A stretch of 64,000 bases of DNA from Siphonodentalium dalli. Lineage: Eukaryota > Mollusca > Scaphopoda > Gadilida > Siphonodentaliidae. The notes beneath the pieces were generated by a model. The model did no database searches and was not told where the DNA came from. It saw only the letters and a program-made list of their open reading frames with translations. The stretch lies in NCBI GenBank assembly GCA_032622095.1, contig CP136061.1, positions 89,336,983 to 89,400,982 on the forward strand, in the 5' to 3' direction. The translations under genes were made by a program, and so were the position numbers. Shown piece by piece: positions 32,458 through 46,400 of the stretch (within the stretch, counting starts at the first letter, position 1; every line of letters begins with the position of its first letter).

Positions 32458-33119
32458 TATACAGAGACACTCCTCGCGTCGCCGTCTGAATAGCCTTTTA
32501 ATGCCAACTTGATGCTGAAAGTTGCTATATTAACTCTTACGTAATTAAAGGATTAACTCTACTTAATTAAAGAGCGCGTGTCAGTGCTTACAAACAGGCT
32601 TGCTGAATTTTTGCGAAAACCCTGTCCGGTATGTACTCGGCGTATTGATTCGTGCTCACGTAAACCACCCGCAAGCTACAGTGAAATAACAAAAGCTACA
32701 GTGAAATAACGAACTTGTATTTCACTGTAACTTCTAAGAGATACATACGATGATCTATGTTTTGGTAATTTTCAGCAATTTTATAGGCAAACATAACAAG
32801 AGGTGTGCACTTGAGTGCTAGCATACCACCACCGTGGCAAATTCAACCCGCATTATCCGTAAACCCAACAAAAAAGATTTTTAACTTTAAAGAAAAATTT
32901 GGACTAATAATATCGATATGGTGTCACAAGAAGCTTGTACAGAAAAAATTATTCAAATTGGTTCATATTTGTTAAAGTTATTAAGTCAGACAGAATTTTC
33001 TAAGTCAAAATAAGTCGAAAATGAAGTGCAATATTACACAAAACAGTTTGAGCCAATCCCTAGCCGCATCATGTAGAGAGGGTATTGTGAGAAGCATGTA
33101 TACCAAAATTATTGAAATT
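32458..33119. other. Left flank of the 38-bp array
   Basis: Contains a short direct repeat (AGCTACAGTGAAATAAC twice, near 32677 and 32695) and sequence leading into the array (TTATTGAAATTATAATGGTTCG). It may be the conserved 5' part of a pearl/Helitron-like element whose core expanded into the array. Confidence 0.4.
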
Positions 33120-35945
33120 ATAATGGTTCGATCTAACTGCACAGAGTTCTAATCACAGTAATGATTCGATCTAACTTCACAGGGTTCTAATCACAGTAAT
33201 GATTCGATCTAACTTCACAGGGTTCACAGGGTTCACAGGGTTCTAATCACAGTAATGATTCGATCTAACTGCACAGGGTTCTAATCACAGTAATGATTCG
33301 ATCTAACTGCAGAGGGTTCTAATCACAGTAATGATTCGATCTAACTTCACAGGGTTCACAGGGTTCTAATCACAGTAATGATTCGATCTAACTGCACAGG
33401 GTTCTAATCACAGTAATGATTCGATCTAACTGCAGAGGGTTCTAATCACAGTAATGATTCGATCTAACTGCACAGGGTTCTAATCACAGTAATGATTCGA
33501 TCTAACTGCACAGGGTTCTAATCACAGTAATGATTCGATCTAACTGCACAGGGTTCTAATCACAGTAATGATTCGATCTAACTGCAGAGGGTTCTAATCA
33601 CAGTAATGATTCGATCTAACTTCACAGGGTTCTAATCACAGTAATGATTCGATCTAACTGCACAGGGTTCACAGGGTTCTAATCACAGTAATGATTCGAT
33701 CTAACTTCACAGGGTTCTAATCACAGTAATGATTCGATCTAACTGCACAGGGTTCACAGGGTTCACAGGGTTCACAGGGTTCTAATCACAGTAATGATTC
33801 GATCTAACTTCACAGGGTTCTAATCACAGTAATGATTCGATCTAACTGCACAGGGTTCACAGGGTTCTAATCACAGTAATGATTCGATCTAACTGCACAG
33901 GGTTCTAATCACAGTAATGATTCGATCTAACTGCAGAGGGTTCTAATCACAGTAATGATTCGATCTAACTTCACAGGGTTCTAATCACAGTAATGATTCG
34001 ATCTAACTGCAGAGGGTTCTAATCACAGTAATGATTCGATCTAACTTCACAGGGTTCACAGGGTTCTAATCACAGTAATGATTCGATCTAACTGCACAGG
34101 GTTCACAGGGTTCACAGGGTTCTAATCACAGTAATGATTCGATCTAACTGCACAGGGTTCTAATCACAGTAATGATTCGATCTAACTTCACAGGGTTCTA
34201 ATCACAGTAATGATTCGATCTAACTGCACAGGGTTCTAATCACAGTAATGATTCGATCTAACTGCAGAGGGTTCTAATCACAGTAATGATTCGATCTAAC
34301 TTAACAGGGTTCTAATCACAGTAATGATTCGATCTAACTTCACAGGGTTCTAATCACAGTAATGATTCGATCTAACTTCACAGGGTTCACAGGGTTCTAA
34401 TCACAGTAATGATTCGATCTAACTTCACAGGGTTCACAGGGTTCTAATCACAGTAATGATTCGATCTAACTGCACAGGGTTCTAATCACAGTAATGATTC
34501 GATCTAACTGCAGAGGGTTCTAATCACAGTAATGATTCGATCTAACTTCACAGGGTTCACAGGGTTCTAATCACAGTAATGGTTCGATCTAACTTCACAG
34601 GGTTCTAATCACAGTAATGATTCGATCTAACTTCACAGGGTTCACATCACAGTAATGATTCGATCTAACTTCACAGGGTTCACAGGGTTCTAATCACAGT
34701 AATGATTCGATCTAACTTCACAGGGTTCACAGGGTTCTAATCACAGTAATGATTCGATCTAACTGCACAGGGTTCTAATCACAGTAATGATTCGATCTAA
34801 CTTCACAGGGTTCACAGGGTTCTAATCACAGTAATGATTCGATCTAACTGCACAGGGTTCTAATCACAGTAATGATTCGATCTAACTGCAGAGGGTTCTA
34901 ATCACAGTAATGATTCGATCTAACTTCACAGGGTTCACAGGGTTCTAATCACAGTAATGATTCGATCTAACTTCACAGGGTTCTAATCACAGTAATGATT
35001 CGATCTAACTGCACAGGGTTCTAATCACAGTAATGATTCGATCTAACTTCACAGGGTTCACAGGGTTCTAATCACAGTAATGATTCGATCTAACTGCACA
35101 GGGTTCTAATCACAGTAATGATTCGATCTAACTTCACAGGGTTCACAGGGTTCTAATCACAGTAATGATTCGATCTAACTGCACAGGGTTCTAATCACAG
35201 TAATGATTCGATCTAACTGCAGAGGGTTCTAATCACAGTAATGATTCGATCTAACTGCACAGGGTTCTAATCACAGTAATGATTCGATCTAACTGCAGAG
35301 GGTTCTAATCACAGTAATGATTCGATCTAACTTCACAGGGTTCTAATCACAGTAATGATTCGATCTAACTGCAGAGGGTTCTAATCACAGTAATGATTCG
35401 ATCTAACTTCACAGGGTTCACAGGGTTCTAATCACAGTAATGATTCGATCTAACTGCACAGGGTTCTAATCACAGTAATGATTCGATCTAACTTCACAGG
35501 GTTCACAGGGTTCTAATCACAGTAATGGTTCGATCTAACTGCACAGGGTTCTAATCACAGTAATGATTCGATCTAACTTCACAGGGTTCACAGGGTTCAC
35601 AGGGTTCTAATCACAGTAATGGTTCGATCTAACTTCACAGGGTTCTAATCACAGTAATGATTCGATCTAACTTCACAGGGTTCACAGGGTTCACAGGGTT
35701 CTAATCACAGTAATGGTTCGATCTAACTTCACAGGGTTCTAATCACAGTAATGGTTCGATCTAACTTCACAGGGTTCACATCACAGTAATGGTTCGATCT
35801 AACTTCACAGGGTTCTAATCACAGTAATGATTCGATCTAACTTCACAGGGTTCACAGGGTTCACAGGGTTCACAGGGTTCTAATCACAGTAATGGTTCGA
35901 TCTAACTGCACAGGGTTCTAATCACAGTAATGATTCGATCTATCA
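33120..35945. repeat. 38-bp minisatellite with expandable 9-bp subunit
   Basis: The unit runs GTTCTAATCACAGTAATGAT then TCGATCTAACTTCACAGG. Variants at fixed positions: TTCACAGG, TGCACAGG or TGCAGAGG, and ATGATTCG or ATGGTTCG. Many units carry one to three extra GTTCACAGG 9-mers at their end. About 2.8 kb, roughly 65 units judged by length. Not coding, not a CRISPR (no variable spacers). Bounded left by ACCAAAATTATTGAAATTAT and right by TATCACAAATTTATATAT. Confidence 0.95.
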
Positions 35946-36189
35946 CAAATTTATATATTTACTTGAAGTAATGATGAGAGTTTGATGCCATTTCAAACTG
36001 ATGTGCTCCCTAATTTCAATGGAGCTTCAATGAAAACCGTGAATATCTGCTGTGGCCATACACAACTCATCAATATGTTATTTGAGATATAAATTATAAA
36101 TTCTATCTGATGTATATTCAATCTCAAGTTTACATGCACGAAGTGACATTGATTAGTTAATCTCACAGTATGTTTCATTCAATTAAAGT
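35946..36189. other. Right flank of the 38-bp array
   Basis: No feature recognised. Confidence 0.3.
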
Positions 36190-36530
36190 GGTATGAAACA
36201 CTCTGGTAGGGTAGAATACTCTTGATCAAAGTAATTATACTTACAAATATTATATCCAAATTGACAACACACACCTTCATTCTTATATATTAATTAAATG
36301 CAGTGACTCACATTGGCGAAATCATTTTTGTTTGTTTATTACTTGCGTCCCGAATCGAAAAGAAAATATTTACATAGTTCGGATGATGTTATCTATGGAG
36401 TGGTAGGGTTGATTTGCTTGAGATTTTCGGCAATGTTAGTAGAATGCTACATTCCTCCAGTTGGTATAGCACCTAAACACTAACTTATCAGTTTCAGGCA
36501 CCCGAACAAGTCCATAATATATCTTTAATA
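36190..36530. repeat. Old interspersed repeat, second copy
   Basis: Matches 28913-29210 (ATGAAACACTCT, ATCTATGGAGTGG, TATAGCACC..ACACTAACTTATCAG, GAACAAGTCCATAATAT) with an AT-rich insertion. Confidence 0.55.
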
Positions 36531-36743
36531 ACAAGGTTATTACGTGGTTAGTTTGATATCGGCGGAGATATATGACCCCTGGTAACCTCATAACAGCCTT
36601 TGAATTTCAGTCCCAGGATGATATGAAGTTACCTCATATCTCGCCCAATATGAAACTATCCAAGTACATATAATAATATTTAGTTAAGGGATTATAATAC
36701 ATAGCCAATTTGAACATATTTTTAGTTTCGTTATTGACAATTA

Positions 36744-36749
36744 TTTATT
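36744..36749 (-). promoter_or_regulatory. Possible FBXL5 poly(A) signal
   Basis: AATAAA on the minus strand, about 510 bases past the FBXL5 stop and just beyond the hAT MITE that would then lie in the 3' UTR. Chance occurrence is likely in such AT-rich DNA. Confidence 0.25.
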
Positions 36750-36779
36750 ATTATTTCTGACATAAGCTAAGCTTGAGAT

Positions 36780-37222
36780 CAAGCCTGAGTTTAGTGTGTC
36801 TTGTCATTTGCAGAATGAGGTCCCCAGAGGGTGAATTTAGTGACACTATCCTGCATAGCGGGCTAGCATAACTAAATTCACCCTCTGGGGACCTAATTCT
36901 GTTTAGGCCTCATCTTCTCTTGAAAGTTACTTTCTTATCAAATTTCTATCGAAACTTTTTCACAAAGATTCTATTTCTTTTTTAGTTTAGTTTCTCTATA
37001 TCCCCAAATTGGCAGACGACACATTGCATAATCGAGGTTCCCCAATGGGAATTTAGGAACTTCAATCTGAGTCTATGTCTCTCATAGCAGATGAGGCCAT
37101 GCAGAATGAGGTCCCCAGAGGGTGAATTTGGTGATGCTAGCCCGCTATGCGGGATAGGGTCATTTACTTCACACTCTGGGGACCTCATTCTGCAAATGAC
37201 AAGCACAATAAACTCAGGCTAG
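36780..37222. mobile_element. hAT-like double-hairpin MITE, copy in FBXL5 3' flank
   Basis: Exact 8-bp duplication CTTGAGAT at 36772-36779 and 37223-37230. Full-length form: CAAGCCTGAG..., hairpin, AT-rich core, hairpin, ...CTCAGGCTAG. It ends 38 bases past the FBXL5 stop codon, so it is probably transcribed in the 3' UTR. Confidence 0.9.
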
Positions 37223-37260
37223 CTTGAGATGGCTACTCTGTTTTATATAACTCACACGAC

Positions 37261-37489
37261 CTAATGACCGTATCGACAGCAAGCTCGATACGGACATTCT
37301 AGATTTTGGCACCCTCCAGCAGTCTTATCAAACGGGCCGTCAACAAGATTATCACAATAATAGAACTGGTTGCCGTCCAGCGCAGGGCACACTCCAACGA
37401 GGTCAATGAGTGCATCAGCCGTGATGTTATAAAGACCAGAAAGGTCAAGGTAACTGAGACTGGGAAGCCCACCAAAATCAGCCAAGGAC
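37261..37489 (-). CDS. FBXL5: FBXL5 last exon (LRR end and Cys-rich C-terminus)
   Basis: Acceptor CATTTCAG before 37489; the G completes an Arg codon with the donor AG at 39963. Reads SLADFGGLPSLSYLDLSG, then YYCDN..., GCQNLECPYRACCRYGH and TAG. The Cys pattern (C..GC..C...CC) matches the [2Fe-2S] ligand region of FBXL5. Confidence 0.93.
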
Positions 37490-40400
37490 CTGAAATGAAC
37501 GAATAAAATAAATAAAAGTCGAACCAAGTAAAATCGCTAGAGGAGATAAATAACTAATAGAGGAAGGCCCTAGTATAGCTAGAATACAGAATGAGTCCAC
37601 TAGGCCAAAAAAAAATACCTGTGTGTAGGGTATCCCTACCTACCCTAGAAAACGGTGCCTACCCAAAACTTTTTATTGGACTGCAGACACAAATTTTTTT
37701 TTCAGTGGGAAGGGCATCAAAAGGTATCTTTGGCCCTATATTCAGACCACAGGCTGTTGTGGATCCTGGCTTATACGGACCCTGGCTTATATGGACCCTG
37801 GCTTATATGGACCCCAGCTTATACAGACCCTGGCTTATACAGACCCTGGCTTATATGGACCCTGGCTTATATGGACGCTGGCTAATCTAGACCCTGGCTT
37901 ATACAGACCATAGCTAATATAGACCATGGCTTATACGGACCACAGGTTGTTGTGGATCATGGCTTATACAGACCCTGGCTTATATGGACCCCTGCTAATA
38001 TATACCCTGGCTTATACGGACTATGGCTAATATGGACCCTGTCTTATACGGACCACAGGTTGTTGTGGATCATGGCTTATACAGACCCTGACTGATACAG
38101 ATCCTGGCTAACACAGACCCTGGCTTATACGGACCCTGGCTTATACAAACCCTGGCTGATACTGATCCTGGCTAACACAGACCCTGGCTGATACAGATCC
38201 TGGCTAACACAGACCCTGGCTGATACAGACCCTGGCTAACATAGACCCTGGCTGATACAGATCCTGGCTAACACAGACCCTGGCAGATACAGACCCTGGC
38301 TGATACAGACCCTGGCTGATACAGACCTTTTATATAATACTTTCTTTTAACCCAGCATGATCTATAGTCATTGCATCATATGGCAACCATAAAGTTGAAA
38401 ACAGTTGATGAGTATATCAAGTATGTTTACCCTATTACGATCACTGGAATGCCACGAATGTGATAGTGTTCTCAGTCTATCTTGAGACTTGAAAGATGTG
38501 TTACCAATATGTGTTAATCAATTTAGCAGAAACACCATTGGTTATGGTGGTCCGTAAAAGCCAGGAACTCTATCAAATACGTATTGTCCAGGGTCGGCAT
38601 TCACTAAAAACATGAAATATAACATTAGAAGGGATAAGTCTTAAAGGATTGCTATCCTGATGAATACAACAAAACATTATCGGAAAGCCACCCCTATTAT
38701 GATCCCAATGATCCAAGACCCATAACAATCGCGTAATAAATAAGCCGATAAATAAATAAATAATACCCCCCACCGGTTGTCGACTATCTCCGTCGCAAAT
38801 CCTCATATGAAGTCAAATGAGTAGACTAATTAAAAACACGGAATCGGAATCAGAGTTAATTGTGTTTACCTACATGTATATGACGTCATCACTATTATGT
38901 AATCGCGGTGGCGAGTGGCGACGTTAAAAGCACAGAATCGACAGAGCATGCATGTTAATAGAAAAACTTTATGGTAGCATGTCAACAATTTAAATTAAGG
39001 CTTGTATATGGTGTAATTTGGGCCGGGCTAAGGTTTAAATATAATAATGTATATATTAGAGTTGTGAATTGAATTGAAGATTTTTAAAATAACATTGTCG
39101 TCGTGGACGTTTTGTGACCGGGATATTCAATAGACCGCGTTCGCTAGAGTGCTAATTTTAAAGGCCACTAACCATGCACAGACGCAGCGAATTTTCATCA
39201 GTGGCAGTCGGCAAGAGTGCCTTTTTTGGGGGGGGGGGGGGAGCAATATTCCGAAATATATATATACACCCTATTTCCCTAATATATACATGATTCATAA
39301 CTATGATTCATAACTTATCACATCATATTTCTAACGAATGGCTTGATTATAATTTATTAAAACCGACAGCAATAAACAAAATTATTTTTGTTTTACCGCG
39401 TTACGATAAATTAAAACGAAATGCTCTTTATTGCCACACGACTAAGTCATCTAGAAATTGGAATGTTTACGAGATGATAATTGTTTAATAACTGTACAAG
39501 TCTTATATATGCAATCTTTATATGAATATATAATATAACTTGGACTATTCCATTAATGTAAAAAAAAGAGAAATGCGAGCACGTGTTTATATTGATAACT
39601 GTGCGCAAAACCGAAATAATATACGATAATTTATTAATACATCGTGGTAGAATATACTTATTAATATACCAAAGTCTTCATCTGTGATTACTATTACATC
39701 GCTATACATATAATAATAACACGATCAAGACAATAGGTGGGTGCACAATATTCACCATCTGGGAACTTAAATCTCATTCCAGGTCTCCATAGAAGATGAG
39801 GCCATGCAGAATGATTCAATGAGGTCCCCAGAGGATGAATTTGGTGACACAGCGGGCTAGCATAACTAAATTCACCCTCTTGGGGACCTCATTCTGAAAA
39901 TTTCCGGCACCATATTCAAACCTGGAGATGGAACAATGATTGGATTTCTTTGCTGTACTGACCTGATCCCCTCATTTGTAACTTTATAACATCCAGAAAG
40001 ACTCAGAAAACACAGTCCCCGACTCCGCGGATATGGAACAGTCTTACAACAAAAACTCCCATCAGGAGAAGTCCGTATGAAATTCTGATCTGTGTTAACA
40101 TCAGATATCAAACACCGAGAAAAATCATCCTCGATGCTGTCTATCAAGTCAATACCAAGCTGCGTTTGGGCATTATAAGTCTGTTTCTCATCTTCGATCA
40201 CGTAATCACCACAAATAACGCCGTCGCTGCAGATTTTATTCAACAAGCTGTCTCTAGGTAACGTGGAATCGGCTGGATTTTGGAAATTAACTTCGGATTT
40301 ATTCTCATTTCGTGCCAGTCTATTCTGAATGTTGACCACTCCTGCAGTTTGTTCTGGTTTCGGTGGTATCTGTGATGAACTGCCTCTTCCACAACAACTC

Positions 40401-43400
40401 CTGGCGTCACCCAATGCTTTCGATATCTGCCTCACAGATACATCAGTCAGTTTTTCACAGCCTGTTAGATCCAAATGTCTCAGCTTTGTTCCAGAGCCAT
40501 TCTTGCCAAACCTGTTAAGGATAAATAAGATATATAGGTCTTTCCAGATGACTTTCGACGTGGAGTTGCGCAAATAGTGTGAACCATGGATAATTCTGTG
40601 GACTTCCCTGAAATTATGTTGCATTTTATTGGTTATCTCATTTTTTCTGTGTAATTTGAATTACTACATTAGAATTACCTCTCTTGACCATGTCTGTTTT
40701 GTTGGATGACATTTACTATATGTCGTCACTGCAAACTTAGTGCATAGATTCTCAAAATCGTTCATCTCAGTCACAATATATTGCAATGTGTCTTATTGTC
40801 CATGACATTTCCTTTCTTTTGATGCATAATTTGATAGCATCAAACAAAGGGAAGACGAGATATCATACCGAAAACATACAAAATATACTGTAAATTTTGG
40901 AGTAAAACGGGTTTACCTGTCTGCCTAATAACCTCAATATAAATTCTAACAAATTGTCAACTCAGGCAAAATATGCCCCATTGTATGTTACAGGACATAA
41001 AATTACCTTTCGTTTGATATATAACTTGACAGGAGCCAATTGAAGCGAAGTCAACAAATCGGATGGGAAATTAGCAAGTTCGACAACTGTGATCGTAATA
41101 ATTGAATTGTATCCATGTATAATCACTACTTACCGCACAGGGAAACTGACAACCGCTTTTATCAGTAAGTTTAGCTAGTTTTCGATATGATATATTGAAT
41201 TCCGTTCATTTGGCACAATTGAATTATACACCAAAATAAAGGAAATTTGCGACCGAGATGAACGATTTTATAAATCTATGAGGAATATGATAGATAATGT
41301 GTTTTTCCCAAAATCGGACTTGTGAACCTCGTCACTGGTATAGTATATATTGTTTATCTGATTATGACCAATTTGATAAATATTCACTTTCTTACCAGTG
41401 CCCTGATAACGGTACCCGCATCAAGTTTGGAACCTTGTTCAATGAATTTACCATTAGGACTTATTTAGATATTAAAACAAAAACAATGGTCGATCCATCT
41501 TTTATGAGAAAATGACTATGAAAAGTAGCAACTAACACCAGTTTCTAAAATACATTTGAATGCAGGTCAATTCCAAGAGTTGTACCTGGCACAAAAATAT
41601 ATTCCTCGAACAAAATTATACCTGGTATATTTGTCTCCATGTAAACGAGCCTTTAGAGTTATGAAAAGATTAATAAAATAAAAAAACTTCATGATGTTGC
41701 ATGATCAAGCCTTGAAATAGTGTGGCTGTCATTTGCAGAATGAGGTCCCCAGAGGGTGAATTTAGTGATGCTACCCCACATAGCGGGCTAGCATCACCAA
41801 ATTCACCCTCTGGGAACCTCATGCTACTGAGGTGTAAGCAGAATGAGGTCCCCAGAGGGTGAATTTGGTGATGCTAGCCCACTATGCGGGGTAGCATCAC
41901 TAAATTCACCCTCTGTGGACCTCATTCTGCAAATGACAGCCACACTATTTCAAGGCTTGTTCATGATCTCAAGCACAGAGTTCACCCTGTCATAGGCCAA
42001 TGGCTATTTTTAATAAAAATGACAACATAAATTGTTGTGGCCAAATTTTTTTTACCCCAAAATCGAAAATAAAAAACCAAATTGATTTTGTAACAGGAGC
42101 ATTGACTGGGTCAACTAATTGATTACATGATACAGCTTAATTGGTAACACAAGACATTCAGGGCAGTGATCTATCAAACAATGGGTCACCAATACAATAA
42201 AATGGTAATGAGGATTAACACTAATGAATCCTTTGTCTCCCATAAGGCTGAATGGGTAGAGGCTGGATAGTGGTATATTTTCAAGTAACAATGGTGGGAT
42301 TAAAGAAGTCAAGACACAGTATTTGGAGGTATGAACATGCCTTACATTGAGATGTGTGATTAAATTTTAAGTTTCTTTGGCACGGTATTGACATAAGATT
42401 TGTTTTACGTGCTTACTGTATACACCCGTCACTGGGCCGTCAGTAAGCCCGGGGGCTCGTGCACATTTTTGCTCTAAAAGTGGGTACTGGGCTTACTCAC
42501 GAGGACCCCCCTGTGCAAAAATTCAGTTAGCCTTCAGGTGCCGACCTACCATCATGTTTTATACCAATACCATATTTTTGTATTGAATAAAGATAATTGG
42601 ATTCACTCTAATGGAGGTGTGAACAATAAGTGTCACATCCTTTGATTTTATTGATACCTCTTTGATTGATCCAACAACTAAGAATAGAATAAGATGTGTA
42701 TAATTCAGAACAATATTAACACAAGTGTATACTATTATACATCTTTATTATTTAAGAAAAACTGTAAAAAATAATAAAAGATGTGCTTCAGTATCTTCTA
42801 CTATTCTACAGGGTAGAAAGACATGATTGTACATGTATTCACCTTCCAAATGCTCAGAAATGGGGGTGGGCTTTATCTAAAAGGACCACCCCATGTTTTG
42901 TTTAGGGTAAAAAACCCAGACAGGGCCTATCTTCGTGGATGGGCTTACTGACAGGTGTATACAGTATGTGGATTTATTTGATCATAATTATATATAATGT
43001 TAGATGTAAAAAAAAAAAAAAATATTCATTAATTGTGGGACGAGAAAATGAGGATTTAATGTGGCCAAAGTTTTTTCTTAATTTGGTCTAAAAAAAATCA
43101 GAGCTGTCCAAAAGATTTTTTGGCCCAGCATGAATACTGCTCAAGTGTGGATAATATCTACCTCAGCATCGAGGAAACCTACCCTTTGAAGGCCATGTCA
43201 GAAATCTTCGTCTGACAAAGGATCAACTCCTCTATATTAGGGCACAAGTTAAGCAGTTTCACCAACTGAAAAAGAGAAGAAATTCACATGTTTAACCCTT
43301 TCAGAACGGAAGCTGCGCTGGTGCAGCATTAAAGTCCTTGTGCCAATGCATTCTCTAAGATATGCGAGTGAGAATGCACTGGCTTACAAGGTCAAGGTAA

Positions 43401-46400
43401 ATATTGTTAGGCCAATGTATTCTCTAATATATGTGAAGCTCCCTATGGGAGACTCACATATATAAGAGAATGCATTGGCACAAGGTTTTCGCAAAATTAA
43501 TTATCGGGCGGAACTTGTCTGAATATGGTATCTTAATTATCAGGTAAGGCATACCTAAATCTACTGGCATCCAACGGTCTATAAGATTAATCAAGCATTC
43601 TAGTTAGGCCTAAATGGGTCCATAACGATCAACAAGCGTTGAAATAGTGTGTCTGTCATTTTGCAGAATGAGGTCCCCAGAGAATGAATTTAGTGACACT
43701 ACCCCGCATAGCGGGCTAGCATCACCAAATTCACCCTCTGGGGACCTCATTCTGCTTAGGCCTTAGCAGAATGAGGTTCCCAGAGGGTGAATTTGGTGAT
43801 GCTAGCCCGCTCTGCGGGATAGCATCACTAAAATCACCCTCTGGGAACCTCATTCTGCAAATGACAGGCTCACTATTTCAAGGCTTGACTATCAACATGA
43901 TCTTCACAAGGTTCTTTCCCTTAATATCATATCGGAGGTGATCGGTATGCCTTGTACATGTATATTATCATTAGGAGAAAGTATTGTTAACATTTTATCA
44001 TTATTATTTTATTATTAAGTCAGTATTAACATCACAATTAAGTTAGAACATAGAGAAATAGATAAACTTTGTTCCTATATTCATTATTAACCCTTTCAGT
44101 GCCAAGCCGATTTTTATATTAACCCATATTTCCTTGATCATTTTTCAAATTTATTGTTATAATAATGTGATACATTGATGGAAAGAGCTCTTAGTGCTCT
44201 TTCCATCAATGTATCACATTATTTTAATCAATAAATTTGAAAAATGATCAAGGAAATATGGGTTGATACAAAAATTGGACTTGGCACTGAAAGGGTTAAT
44301 AGTTCTCCAATAACCAAATTTTGCATGCTGAAACCAAAAGCCAAAGTTTAAAAATAATTTCTGGGTTTTCAAGTAATTTCCAGGATCACTGAAAAAAACA
44401 TCAAATTTTACCAGGATTGTCAAGAACATAGAATTAACTAATGTTTTAATTTAACCCTTCCATGACTGGAGCTTCCTTAAATTTAGCGAAAACCCTGTGC
44501 CAATGAATTCTCTTATATATGCGAGTCTACCATAGGTTGCCTTGCATATATAAGAGAATGCATTGGCCTAGCAAATTTTATATTATTTTTTATAATTGTT
44601 AAAGAATGTAAGAAAAAAAGAAAAAATTATAAAAAATTGGTAAAGAATGTAAATAAAAATGAAAAAAAATGATAAAAATTGTTAAAGAATGGAAGAAAAA
44701 TTGATAAAAAATTGTTAGACTAATGCATTCACTTATATATGCGAGGATCACTATGGGAGACCCACATATATAAGAGAATGCACTGTCACAGGGTCTTTAA
44801 TGCTGCACCAGCGCAGCTCCCGTCTTTAAAGGGTTAAAGTAGTTTCCAGTTTTTAAGATTGCCGAACACTGAAACTAATTTACTGACTACTGATTGGCAA
44901 GCCTGCAAATAGTGTGTCTGTTATTTGCAGAATGAGGTCCCCAGAGGGTGAATTTAGAGATGCTACCCCGCATAGCGGGCTAGCATCACCAAATTCACCC
45001 TCTGGGGACCTCATTCTGCTGGGAAGTATCTATAAGTCTCAAATTAACAATGTTTTTAGTTCTGGGAAGTTTCTATATCCCATAATTTGCAGAAGATAAA
45101 ATGCATATAAACGAGGTAACTAATGGGTATATAAACATCACCAACTTCAACTGGGGATCTTCAATCTGATCATTGGTCTTCCATAGCATATGAGGTCTAA
45201 GCAGAATGAGGTTCCCAAGGTGAATTTGGTGATGCTAGCAAGCCATGCAGGATAGCGTCACTAAATTCACCCTCTGGGGACCTCATTCTGCAAATGACAG
45301 ACACACTATTTGCAGGCTTGGCCACAAATGAGTTGACTTACAGCAGCATTGGAGAGTCCCTTGCTGTAACCCAGATTACACTTCCTTACAGAGCAGCCGA
45401 TTTGGGGAAGTAAATACTTCGTTATAGCAGTTAACATCTTCGCTTCAAGAAAGACCTGTAGATAGTCAAAATGTCATGTAGGAAGCACATAGTGAAACCA
45501 CAAAATAAACATGCAACATGTTGATAATTGGAGGCTTGTTTAACCCTTTACCCAACAGAAGGGCCCTGTGCCAATGCATTCTCTTATATATGCGAGTCGA
45601 CCATAGGTCGCCTCGCATATATAAGAGAATGCATTGGCTTAACACATTAAAAATTATAAAATTGTTAAAGAATGTAAGAAAAAATGGTAAAAAGTGTTAA
45701 AAAACAGATTTTTTTTAGGCCAATGCATTCTCTTATATATGCGAGGCGACCTATGGTCGACTCGCATATATAAGAGAATGCATTGGCACAGGGCATAACT
45801 GTAACTATCACAATGTGGTCAAGGAGCCGGTTCCAATGATATCCATATTTGTATGGTTCTATTGAGACAGACCGAAGATATTTTAGGCTGTTGAAGCTTT
45901 ATTTGGCCGGTTGTGGCCGGTTTGTTGGGTAAAGGGTTAAAGATAGATTATCTTTTTAAATAACAATTTTGAAATAGTTTCGTGGGTATAAAATAGTAAA
46001 TATGAATTGAAGACCCATGTCCGGAAACTCTTCAATTAATATTGATTTTATTTCGAATATTTTATTATAAAATGTGATGATTAAGTGGAACACTTTATTG
46101 TTCTATTTTTAGAACAGACCATTCAGGCGATACCATATAGCAATAGAGATCATTAGGGTGTTCCATAGCTATGCTCTGAATGTCAAATGTCCCAGATTGA
46201 TTGTTTGTATTGTTTTATTACATAGTTATAAGCGATAGTGAGTTTAATTAACGTTTATTTGTGACAAAGCTACACAATACAATTTCTGGACTCTGTTAAC
46301 AGTAACCACTATTTCGTTAGCTAAACAACCACTTGTTTCTAGATGAGAAAGTACTCAAAATATAATCAATATTAAATGATAGACGCATTTCCGAACAGGG

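Noticed and set aside
33120-35945. CRISPR-like array
   Set aside because: No unique spacers; units are contiguous 38-bp repeats and the DNA is clearly animal.
37591-37890. Tyr/Trp/Leu-rich repeat peptide
   Set aside because: A 16-bp unit cycles through all frames; non-coding minisatellite within an intron.
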